64,000 nt of DNA, taken from an uncultured Prevotella sp. (GTDB lineage Bacteria; Bacteroidota; Bacteroidia; Bacteroidales; Bacteroidaceae). A model generated the notes under the pieces. The model was not told the DNA's origin. It was given only the letters and a program-made list of their open reading frames with translations, and did not search any database. This document shows, piece after piece, positions 17,595 to 25,667 of the stretch (positions are counted from its first letter, which is position 1; each line of letters starts with the position of its first letter). A program made the position numbers and the translations under genes. The stretch covers positions 1 through 64,000 of the forward strand of contig ONHQ01000003.1 in NCBI GenBank assembly GCA_900317685.1, in the 5' to 3' direction.

Positions 17595-20500
17595 ATGTTT
17601 AGAAAGTACTTATTGACATTACTCTTGCAGTTCGGCTGCATCTGTCATATATATGCCCAACCCTATTGCGACGTGCGCACGTTCTCACTTCGCGACGGTT
17701 TGGCTGCCAACATCATCTCCGGCATCGGACAGACCGACGACGGGCTGATGTGGCTCGGTACGTGGAGCGGGCTCTGCTATTACGACGGCTATCGCTTCAC
17801 CACATTCCGCAGTATGCCCGGACTCGGCGACATGCTCACGAGCAACCGTATCTATACGCTCCATACCAACTACCGCAACGATGTGTGGGTGACGACCTAC
17901 GACCGGCGGCTCTATCTCTTCGACACGAAGCGCTGCGCCTATGTCAATATCAACCGGCTCATCGCCTCTTCCATCCGGCAGCCCGTACGTTTCCATCGTA
18001 TTATCTCATTGTCCGACGGTCATACTTGGGTCACCAGTGAGGGTGCTCCAAGGCTGACACTCCGCATCGACGACGATCATGTAGAGTCGGAAGACGGTAT
18101 TGCTATCTACCGTGGCCTGGACATCCGTCAAGCACTTGTAGACGGCTATGGCCATGAGTGGTTACTTTCGGGCAAAGCCATTCTCGACGGCAATGCCCGA
18201 AAGGCCTGCGCTCTCCCTGCCATCCTCACGGAGCGGATAGATGCCCGCACTTATTTCATCAGTGCTCATGGCGGTGTTGTTTCCGTCGGCAAGGATGGCA
18301 AGACCTTCCAAAAACATTGCGCAGACGTGAAGGATCTCCATGTCAACGATGTCTGTGCCTGGCGCGGTCGCCTGCTGCTGGGTACTTCGCAAGGTCTGTT
18401 TGTGCTCGATCATCAGCGTCTGCGTGAGCTTCCGTTGCGTCATCCCGCACTCTCTTCCGCTGATATCACCAAGATCTTTGTAGACCGTCGTGGACGTATC
18501 TGGCTTTTCTCGTCCAACGATGGTGTCGCCATGCTCGACGGTGACCGCTGTGAATGGCTGCAAGCCGAACCGCAACAGCCCTATCTGCGCACAACCAGCA
18601 GTGCGCCATTTTTCCATGAAGACGAGTACGGTACCATTTGGGTCGTGCCCCGTGGCGGTACCTTCAGCTACTACGATGAGAGTCTTCACAGTCTTGTGGC
18701 CTATCCTTTATATAGTGGTGAGACCGCAGATGCCTGTATACCACTGATCAAGAAATCGTTTGTCGACAATCAGCACAACCTCTGGTTTTCGGGCGAGCGC
18801 AACCTCTCGATGGTACATTTCCATCGTCATCGCGTGCGCCGTTTGCCGATGGTTGTCAACCAGGAGGTTCGCGCGTTGTGCATTGCCCGTGACGGCAACC
18901 TTTGGGCAGGTGACCGCGAAGGCTATCTGGCCGTCTACGACCGTGACGGCAGACAGAAGGGCTACCTCACACCGTCGGGTGCGCTGCAAAGCCAACAAAC
19001 ACGTTTTGCCCACAGCGTCTATTCTATCAGGCAAGACAGCAAGGGACGCATGTGGATCGGAACCAAAGGCGAAGGCCTTTATTGCTGGGACGGCAAAGCC
19101 ATGAACCATTATGTCCACGATCAGCACGACCGCTGGAGTCTTAGCAATGACGACATCTACGACATCTTTGAGGACAGCAGCCACCGTCTGTGGATCGCCA
19201 CTTATGGCGGTGGCGTGAACTGTGTGGAACAACAAAAAGACGGCACGGTGCGCTTCATCAACGTCAACAACCTTTTCAGAAGCTATCCCCGCCTTGCTTT
19301 CCTCAAGGTGCGGCGTATTGCCGAGACACGTCGTGGCGAGATGGTAGTGGCTACCAATGGGGGGCTGATTACGTTTTCGGGTGGATCCATGCCGTTGCAA
19401 CGTCTCCGCTTCTTCACCACCTCGCCCCGTAGTGGCGACGACCATTCGCTCTCCAGCGGCACTGTCTTGCAGGCTCTTCCCACCCACGACGGTCATGTCT
19501 TTGTCAACATCATGGGGGGCGGCGTACAGGAAATCACCGACGACGGGCTGCTCCGTAACAATCTCCATCTGACGACGATAGCTTCTGTCACCGCCGACGA
19601 GGGGCTTGTACAGGCTATGGTTGAGGACCGTCATGGCAGCATCTGGCTTGTTCGAGAGACTACCATCGACAAATACGACCGCAAACACAACATTCTCTCC
19701 ACATTCAGTGCGCAAGACATTGGCTATCCTGTGGAGTTCTCCGAGGCCAAGCCGCTTTGCCGACCCGATGACGGCAATCTGTTCATGGCGTGCAATGGCT
19801 GTGCCATTTCGTTTGCACCGGGCGACCTGCGCAACTCTTCTGTGGTGCCGCGCATTGCCTTTACCAGTGTGCGCTATCAGGGCGACGATCAGCCGCAAGC
19901 CATTCTTAACTCGTCCGTGTTGGAAGTGCCGAGCGACAAGCGTAGCCTGACCATTTATTTTTCTGCCCTTGACTATGCTGGTGCGAGCCGGGTCAAATAT
20001 GCCTATCAGCTTGAGGGCGACGGCGACAAATGGAACTATGTCGACGACATGCACAGTGCTTCCTTCAACCGCATCCCCCACGGCCATCTGCGCCTCCTCG
20101 TCCGTTCCACCAATGCCAACGGCGTGTGGCAGAACAATACGCGTGCACTCGTCATCTATGCCCATCCCACCTTTTGGGAATCGTGGATGGGCTGGTGCTT
20201 CTATATCATCGTCGGTGGCGTCCTGGTCTTCCTTGCTTTCTATCTGATCAACCAGCGGCAACGCATGAAGATGCAAACCGAGATGGGACGTATGCGTGCC
20301 GAGTTCTTCACTCGCATAGGCCATCAGCTCCGTACCCCGCTGACGCTTATCGGAGGACCTGTCACCGAGGTGCTCAAGAGTGAGTCGCTTTCACAGCGGG
20401 GACACGGATTGCTCGATATGGTGCGGCGCAATAGCCAGAGCATGCTCGCTCTTGTCGACAATATGCTCCACTACGACCACAACTCCGACACCTACCTCGT

Positions 20501-21434
20501 CGACGACACCAACGCGCCGTTTGTGCTCTCCAATGCTGAGCAGAGTGCTGCTCCAGACAACGTTGAGCCTGACCATGGACAGCGCACCACGCTCCTCGTC
20601 GTCGAGGACAATGCCGACTTGCGCCTTTTCCTCTCTACCATCCTCAGCCCCGACTATACGGTGCTCACTGCCGACAATGGCCTGCAGGGCTTGGAGACGG
20701 CACGCAAGCAACTGCCCGACTTCATCATCTCAGACGTGATGATGCCTGTCATGGACGGACTGGCAATGGTGCATGAGCTCAAGCAGGACGCATCTACCAG
20801 CCACATCCCCATTATCATCCTCAGTGCCAAAGCCTCTATGCAAGACCGCCTGCAGGGTCTGCGTGAGGGCATTGACGACTATATCCCCAAGCCTTTCTCG
20901 GCTACTTATCTCCGTGAGCGCGTGGCCAACATCATTGCCCGACGTCATAGTCTGCAACAAGAGGCACTCCAACAGCTCACCGACCCGGCTGTGGACGAGA
21001 CTGCCGATACCAAGCAGCAGGCTCCCGGCCAAGCAGAGCCTACGTCTTACCGGTTGAGCGCTCCCGAGATCATCGATGCCGACAAGGTGATGATGGACAA
21101 GCTCATGGCATTCCTCGAGGCACGCATCAGCGACCCAACCCTGCGCATGGAGGACATGGCCGACGAGGTCAACCTCAGCCGTACTGCCTTCTACAGTAAG
21201 ATGCGGTCGATCGTGGGTATGCCGCCCGTAGAGTTTGTCCGACACATTCGTTTGCAGCGGGCTGAGCTCCTTGTGGCCAAGAGCAAGGACAGTTTCTCGC
21301 AGATCGCTTATGCTGTCGGCTTTGCTGATCCTAAGTATTTCTCAAAATGCTTCCGCAAGGCCACGGGCATGACGCCTTCGGAATACCGAAGGCTGAAGAG
21401 GCAAGAGAATGCTGGGGATTCGTCAGCTATGTGA
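17595..21434 (+). CDS. HTCS-type regulator with HisKA and receiver but no HATPase domain
   Basis: Predicted 1279 residues with a signal peptide. Residues about 25-780 form a periplasmic beta-propeller sensor with many GLMWLGTWSGL / GRMWIGTKGEG-type repeats, followed by a Y_Y_Y domain. One membrane helix is near 862-885. The HisKA helix has the phospho-acceptor block GHQLRTPLTLI with His910. The receiver follows almost directly (Asp1047 in DVMMPVMDG, Lys in YIPKPF) and then an AraC HTH (about 1165-1265). The ATP-binding catalytic domain usually lying between HisKA and receiver is absent. ATG 17595 fits the promoter; an earlier frame opening at 17532 lies within it. It diverges from uxaC and probably controls the pectin/galacturonate genes. 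Confidence 0.88.
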   Translation: MFRKYLLTLLLQFGCICHIYAQPYCDVRTFSLRDGLAANIISGIGQTDDGLMWLGTWSGLCYYDGYRFTTFRSMPGLGDMLTSNRIYTLHTNYRNDVWVTTYDRRLYLFDTKRCAYVNINRLIASSIRQPVRFHRIISLSDGHTWVTSEGAPRLTLRIDDDHVESEDGIAIYRGLDIRQALVDGYGHEWLLSGKAILDGNARKACALPAILTERIDARTYFISAHGGVVSVGKDGKTFQKHCADVKDLHVNDVCAWRGRLLLGTSQGLFVLDHQRLRELPLRHPALSSADITKIFVDRRGRIWLFSSNDGVAMLDGDRCEWLQAEPQQPYLRTTSSAPFFHEDEYGTIWVVPRGGTFSYYDESLHSLVAYPLYSGETADACIPLIKKSFVDNQHNLWFSGERNLSMVHFHRHRVRRLPMVVNQEVRALCIARDGNLWAGDREGYLAVYDRDGRQKGYLTPSGALQSQQTRFAHSVYSIRQDSKGRMWIGTKGEGLYCWDGKAMNHYVHDQHDRWSLSNDDIYDIFEDSSHRLWIATYGGGVNCVEQQKDGTVRFINVNNLFRSYPRLAFLKVRRIAETRRGEMVVATNGGLITFSGGSMPLQRLRFFTTSPRSGDDHSLSSGTVLQALPTHDGHVFVNIMGGGVQEITDDGLLRNNLHLTTIASVTADEGLVQAMVEDRHGSIWLVRETTIDKYDRKHNILSTFSAQDIGYPVEFSEAKPLCRPDDGNLFMACNGCAISFAPGDLRNSSVVPRIAFTSVRYQGDDQPQAILNSSVLEVPSDKRSLTIYFSALDYAGASRVKYAYQLEGDGDKWNYVDDMHSASFNRIPHGHLRLLVRSTNANGVWQNNTRALVIYAHPTFWESWMGWCFYIIVGGVLVFLAFYLINQRQRMKMQTEMGRMRAEFFTRIGHQLRTPLTLIGGPVTEVLKSESLSQRGHGLLDMVRRNSQSMLALVDNMLHYDHNSDTYLVDDTNAPFVLSNAEQSAAPDNVEPDHGQRTTLLVVEDNADLRLFLSTILSPDYTVLTADNGLQGLETARKQLPDFIISDVMMPVMDGLAMVHELKQDASTSHIPIIILSAKASMQDRLQGLREGIDDYIPKPFSATYLRERVANIIARRHSLQQEALQQLTDPAVDETADTKQQAPGQAEPTSYRLSAPEIIDADKVMMDKLMAFLEARISDPTLRMEDMADEVNLSRTAFYSKMRSIVGMPPVEFVRHIRLQRAELLVAKSKDSFSQIAYAVGFADPKYFSKCFRKATGMTPSEYRRLKRQENAGDSSAM

Positions 21435-21649
21435 GCCATGGAGTAGGAAAGAATGGCGTGACTTCTTTTCTAAAACATAGGCAAGAATAGCATGGTTTCT
21501 TGACACAGCGGATATTTTCTGCGGGTCGGGTATTAGTCATCTTCTCAGAAACGGTTACAGAAGTTAGCAGGACTATTTTCGGCGCATCGGATCAACCCCG
21601 TGTTTTGAGAAGAGAGCTCATGAACACGATCCTCATACAAAAACAAATA

Positions 21650-22022
21650 AAACCTCTTGCTGTGATGCAAGGGCTACGCTCTTTGTTTTTTCTTCGGTGC
21701 CGGCTTGCTCCGAAGCAAGCTTCGGCAAGCCGGCACCGAAGAAGCAGCAGCCTTCGTTCCTCAGGCTTGCATCACAGCAAGGAAAACCTTGAAAACAGGC
21801 TCGCGCGATGCCTTTGTCGTTGATGACAACCAGTGTTTTTATGGCATTAAAGCAGTGTTCTCACGGGGTTGAAACCATGTTTTTGTGAGGTTGAAACACT
21901 GTTCTTGTGAGGTTGAAACCATGTCCCTAATATTGTAATCCTATAGAAAAAGATCGTTCGCTACTTAGGGAATGATCTTTCCCTACGTTGCGAACGATTG
22001 TTTGTCAGACTGCAAAATCAAG
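21650..22022. repeat. Composite dispersed repeat, copy 1
   Basis: This fills most of the 746-base gap after the HTCS gene. It has (a) a hairpin module at 21656-21801, (b) TGTCGTTGATGACAA at 21815-21829, (c) an array of about four 22-bp units at 21841-21928, with core GTGAGGTTGAAACACTG, and (d) a terminal hairpin, ATCGTTCGC (21953-21961) with GCGAACGAT (21990-21998) around a nested TAGGGAA/TTCCCTA stem. Parts b-d recur in the same order at 58484-58645, including 27 identical bases (21932-21958 with 58579-58605). Part a recurs there inverted. Bases 21435-21649 show nothing I recognise. Confidence 0.85.
21656..21781. repeat. Nested inverted repeat inside copy 1
   Basis: The outer arms CTTGCTGTGATGCAAG (21656-21671) and CTTGCATCACAGCAAG (21766-21781) are perfect. 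Inside lies a 19-bp perfect stem (21690-21708 with 21725-21743) containing TCGGTGCCGGCTTGC, and a core CGAAGC-AA-GCTTCG. The inner stem is missing from the second copy at 58382-58436, so it looks like a palindrome inserted within a palindrome. Confidence 0.85.
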
Positions 22023-22043
22023 TTCTGTTGTGTACTTCATCAG

Positions 22044-22170
22044 ATTGCGGACGGCCACAAGGGCCGCGCCCTGCAAGGGGTATCGTCATTTCGACGACCC
22101 TTTGCATTGCCGTTGTCTATTCCGGTTTCCAACATTTGCAGGGCGCGGCCCTTGTGGCCGTCCCTGCAAT
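22044..22170. repeat. Long GC-rich inverted repeat
   Basis: Bases 22049-22076 are perfectly complementary to 22136-22163 (28 bp; core GGCCACAAGGGCCGCGCCC), and the arms extend outward to 22044 and 22170 with a two-base bulge. The loop is 59 bases. It begins 11 bases beyond the stop of the DUF4957 gene on the minus strand but has no T tract, so it is better seen as a palindromic repeat that may also affect mRNA 3' ends. Confidence 0.8.
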
Positions 22171-22180
22171 CTGTGTTCCG

Positions 22181-23794
22181 TTACTTCTGCACGCCCACGC
22201 CGAGCTTGCTCACATCTTCGTTGCCGACTGTGAAGTCACCGTTGGCGGCATCCTTAAACTTCGGGTCTGTACCGTTCTTGCCACTGGTGTCGCCATTCCA
22301 GTAGAGCTTGTTCTCCGGGTCGCTGGCAGCAAACAGACTTGCGTTGGTGCAACCGAAGTAGTAGTTGTTTTGGTAAGTTGGTTTCGACGTTGTGCTCTGG
22401 TTGGTGTAGACAGCCTGCGTGTTGACAATGAGGTTGTTAGCCCATGTGATCTTCTGTCCATCCTTCTTGCCGTTGAAGCGGATGTAGAGGAAGCGCTTGC
22501 CGCTGGTGGCGTTCATCACATTGTAGAAAATGTTGTTCTTCACGGTGATGACAGGTACGGGGTTGCCATAGTTGCTGGCCTTGTCGTCGTAGCGGAAGAG
22601 GTCGCGCTCGTTGGCACAGTTATAGACCGTGTTGTTGACAAACGTGATGTCCTTGATATAGCTCTTGCGTACGTCGAAGAAGTCGCCACCGTCGCATCCG
22701 ATACCATGGATCTTGTTGTTGCGGAAGACCACGTTGTCGATGATCGCCTGGTCGGTGTTGCCATAGAGCAGGCCCTTCTGGTCGCCAGCACCGATGATTT
22801 CGCAGTCCTCTACATCGAGCAGTTTGTAGTCACCTGCCGACTTATAGTCGAAGAACTGGTCGGTGGCTGCATTGTTTGTACCGTCCAATACGAGATTGCT
22901 CAGCGTGAGCGAAGCACCGGCCTGCAACTTAAATGTACCTTGAATCGTCGGTTTGGCGGTGGGATATATGCCCTTGATGGTGACAGAGTGCTCGATGACT
23001 GCCGAGCCAGCCTTGTCGGGTGTCTCAGAACCGGAGCTAATCATGTAGGTGCCGTTGTAGAGCGCGAAGACCTGACCCTCAGTAGCGTTTTCGAGCATAC
23101 CGCTGAAGTCGTCGGTAGAGCGCACGATGGTGGCACCGCTCAGGTCGGCGATTGTTGTGAATTTCTTGCTGCCGCGCTCCTTACCATTATTGTAGATCTT
23201 GGCCACATAGCTGGTTTCAGGTGTCAGTCCACTGATCTTCTTGCGTCCGGCAGCCTGCTCCTCAGCGGTCACCTCTTGTGTCAGCACGACGTTGCCGTCT
23301 TTGTCGAGGATGCTTGCGCTGTTGATGAGCGAGTCCTTAGGCCATTTGATGATGACATCCTTGTCGCCTACGTCTTCCAGTGCCATGCTCTGCATGATCT
23401 GCTGGGCATCGGAACGGAAGTAGACGGAAGTCCACTTTGAGTCGCGCGAGGCATCACTATTGTCCACGGCGCGCACGCGTGCTGAGTATTTGGTGTCGTA
23501 GGTCAGGCCCTCCAGGTAGAGCGAGACGCCCTCTGTGGTGAAGGTCAGTGGCGTGGTGGCGAAGGCCAGACTGTCGTCGGGATAGACTTCTACCTCATAC
23601 GAGGTAGCACCGTTCACCGGTTGCCAGCTGAGGTTGGCAGTGCTGGTCGAAACATTCTTTGCCTCCAGTCCGATGGGAGAGAAGTTGCGGTCAAGGAGGA
23701 GGCTGGTGATCTCGTCCATCGGGCCTGAGCATGCCGTCAGCCCCAAAGAGGCGCTGACGAGCGATAAGGCGATGATATGATGATATGTTTTCAT
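22181..23794 (-). CDS. Surface lipoprotein, FnIII + DUF4957 + DUF5123 (beta-helix)
   Basis: Predicted 537 residues. The signal peptide ends in a lipobox (GLTACS, Cys22). Two fibronectin type III-like domains follow (about 40-135 and 140-215; NLSWQPVNGATSYEVEVYP is typical). The remaining ~320 residues match DUF4957 and DUF5123: repeated short strands with N-rich turns such as VVFRNNKIHG and ITVKNNIFYN, which suggest a right-handed beta-helix as in pectate lyases. It is the third gene of the susC-susD run. Likely a surface glycan-binding protein for pectin fragments; I see no proof of catalysis. Confidence 0.85.
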   Translation of the reverse strand: MKTYHHIIALSLVSASLGLTACSGPMDEITSLLLDRNFSPIGLEAKNVSTSTANLSWQPVNGATSYEVEVYPDDSLAFATTPLTFTTEGVSLYLEGLTYDTKYSARVRAVDNSDASRDSKWTSVYFRSDAQQIMQSMALEDVGDKDVIIKWPKDSLINSASILDKDGNVVLTQEVTAEEQAAGRKKISGLTPETSYVAKIYNNGKERGSKKFTTIADLSGATIVRSTDDFSGMLENATEGQVFALYNGTYMISSGSETPDKAGSAVIEHSVTIKGIYPTAKPTIQGTFKLQAGASLTLSNLVLDGTNNAATDQFFDYKSAGDYKLLDVEDCEIIGAGDQKGLLYGNTDQAIIDNVVFRNNKIHGIGCDGGDFFDVRKSYIKDITFVNNTVYNCANERDLFRYDDKASNYGNPVPVITVKNNIFYNVMNATSGKRFLYIRFNGKKDGQKITWANNLIVNTQAVYTNQSTTSKPTYQNNYYFGCTNASLFAASDPENKLYWNGDTSGKNGTDPKFKDAANGDFTVGNEDVSKLGVGVQK

Positions 23795-23825
23795 TGTATA
23801 AATGCGATATTGAGTTAGAGAAGAT

Positions 23826-25655
23826 TTAGTTGTTGAGCTGTCCGAGGTTGCCGTCGTTGTTGATCAGGCCATTGCTGCCGTCGATGAAGGTCTGCCAGAT
23901 CGGCCACAGACAGTGGGTCGACGGTGTGACGACGAAGAGACCATTGATATAGTCATCGTTGAGGATGTTGGCACCTGTCGAAGAGTCAACAAACCAGTTC
24001 TTCGACGACCATCCGGCATCTTTCAGCTCTGCAATCTTATCGGGATCGTCCTCACCCTTGTTCAGTCCGTAGTACTTGATGCTGTTGGCGTCGGTCGAGT
24101 TGTTGATATAGACTTTGTCGGGCAGTCCGGCATAGCGTCCCTCGCGGTTGGCGAGCTGTTGTAGTTTGGTTTTCTCCATGTTCATGGCCTCGTCGATGAT
24201 GCCCCAGCGAACGAGATCCATCTTGCGCAGCGACTCACCAGCGAACTCCAGCGCACGTTGCTCCTCGATACCTTTTTGGAATGCTTCCTTGCTGGCGCAG
24301 TAGGCAGCCTTGAGTTTGGCTACGGTGTCAGTGGGCAGTGCACGGTCGAGAATTGGTTTCATGTATTGCCATCCCTTGTCGGGACCGTTGAGCTGGTTCT
24401 CGCTCTCGGCAGCCATCAGGTAGACATCGGCCAGGCGCATGTATTGCCAGTTGACACCATCATCGTTGGTCGAGGTGACCGTACGTTTCATCCACTCATA
24501 GCGCAGCTTACCGAAGCACCACTTAGTGAGGCCGCGGAGCTGCACGTGTGACTTTCCTTCCGCGAGCGTCTTGCTCCAGTCGTAGGGCACGCAGGTGATG
24601 TCGCGTCGTTTGTCCTTGGCGTTATAGTCGTAGTAGAGGGTGGGGGTAGGACCGTTGACGCCGCCCTGGGCCTGCTGGGTGTATTGGTCTTTGGCGTTGT
24701 GCTTGATGCCGAAGGTGTAGAGCACACGTCCGCGTCCGTCAGAGAACGGAATCTCCCAAAGGCTCTCGCCGCCTGCCGTGACATTGTCCTCACAGAGTTT
24801 GACAAAGTTCTCCTTAAACGATCCAAGTTTGTTGCGACCCGAGTTGATGACGTCCTCGCACTCTTCCTTGGCGATGGCGTACATCTTCTCCGGTGCGAGT
24901 TCAGGGTTATTGCTGCGGCGGAAGCCGTCGCCCCGCAGGCCATAGCCACCAGCGACGAGGGCGATGCGGGCGCGCAGACCCTTGACAAAGCTCTTGCTCA
25001 CGCGCTCGGTCGTCTTGGTGATGGCATTCTGGTTGGGCCAGTAGCAGTAGTCCTCAGCCTCCTTGAGGTCGCTGAGCAACTGGATGTAGATGCTGTCACG
25101 GTTGGTACGGGGCAGATAGACATTGTTGGCGTTGTTGGGCTCGAAGCGTGCAGGTACGTCGCCCCAGGCCTTGGTCAGGTCGAGATAGAGTACGGCGCGC
25201 AGTGTCAGGGCCTCGCCGAGGAGCTGTCGCATGTCGGCGTTGTGCTCGATGTCGCCATATTTGCGGATGCCCTGGATGGCGAGGTTGGCACGCTCAATGC
25301 CCTCGTAGAACTTGGCGTAGGCATTGTTGTCGGTGTTCATCTGCGGATTGTTGGCCGGCGTGTCGTAATTGTAGAGCGACTGCTTATCGTTGCTGGCGTC
25401 CTTGGCCGACGGCGTAGAACCGGACGAAGTCTCTATGTCGGTGCTGATGCCATAGTAGGGCAGGAAGCGTCCACGGTAAGAGTTGGTCTCACCGAAAGAG
25501 ACACAGACCGACATCACCTCGCGCTCGGCCAGACCATAGACCGAGAAGGTAGACTGCTCGTTGAGCGATGATTGTGTGGGAGCATCCATGTCGCAGGACA
25601 CAAGCGTGGCGGATGCCAACAGGAGGGATGTTATGGTAAGATGTATTTGTCTCAT
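23826..25655 (-). CDS. SusD/RagB-family nutrient-binding lipoprotein
   Basis: Predicted 609 residues. The signal peptide ends TLVSCD with lipidated Cys22. The N-terminal helical TPR region carries typical SusD blocks (GIERANLAIQGIRKYG, EALTLRAVLYLDLTKAWGDVP). The C-terminal portion holds ADVYLMAAESENQL and EEQRALEFAGESLRKMDLVRWG. SusD proteins cap the SusC barrel and bind oligosaccharides at the cell surface. It starts 12 bases after the susC homologue, so the two are co-transcribed. Substrate (pectic oligosaccharide) is inferred from the surrounding genes. Confidence 0.95.
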   Translation of the reverse strand: MRQIHLTITSLLLASATLVSCDMDAPTQSSLNEQSTFSVYGLAEREVMSVCVSFGETNSYRGRFLPYYGISTDIETSSGSTPSAKDASNDKQSLYNYDTPANNPQMNTDNNAYAKFYEGIERANLAIQGIRKYGDIEHNADMRQLLGEALTLRAVLYLDLTKAWGDVPARFEPNNANNVYLPRTNRDSIYIQLLSDLKEAEDYCYWPNQNAITKTTERVSKSFVKGLRARIALVAGGYGLRGDGFRRSNNPELAPEKMYAIAKEECEDVINSGRNKLGSFKENFVKLCEDNVTAGGESLWEIPFSDGRGRVLYTFGIKHNAKDQYTQQAQGGVNGPTPTLYYDYNAKDKRRDITCVPYDWSKTLAEGKSHVQLRGLTKWCFGKLRYEWMKRTVTSTNDDGVNWQYMRLADVYLMAAESENQLNGPDKGWQYMKPILDRALPTDTVAKLKAAYCASKEAFQKGIEEQRALEFAGESLRKMDLVRWGIIDEAMNMEKTKLQQLANREGRYAGLPDKVYINNSTDANSIKYYGLNKGEDDPDKIAELKDAGWSSKNWFVDSSTGANILNDDYINGLFVVTPSTHCLWPIWQTFIDGSNGLINNDGNLGQLNN

Positions 25656-25667
25656 GATTGCGGGTAA

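Noticed and set aside
18708..20324. 538-residue frame opposite the HTCS gene
   Set aside because: It lies wholly antisense to an intact regulator gene; long antisense frames are common in GC-richer genes here and no domain was recognised.
21500..21823. 107-residue frame ending HSKENLENRLARC
   Set aside because: The same peptide appears at 58232-58423 on the other strand. Both are translations of the repeat's hairpin module, so the similarity is DNA repeat, not a protein family.
21841..21928. Possible CRISPR-like array of 22-bp repeats
   Set aside because: The units touch each other with no spacers, are few and degenerate, and no cas genes are near.
21998..23440. 480-residue frame opposite the DUF4957/DUF5123 gene
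   Set aside because: It runs through the GC-rich inverted repeat and then antisense to a well-supported lipoprotein gene.
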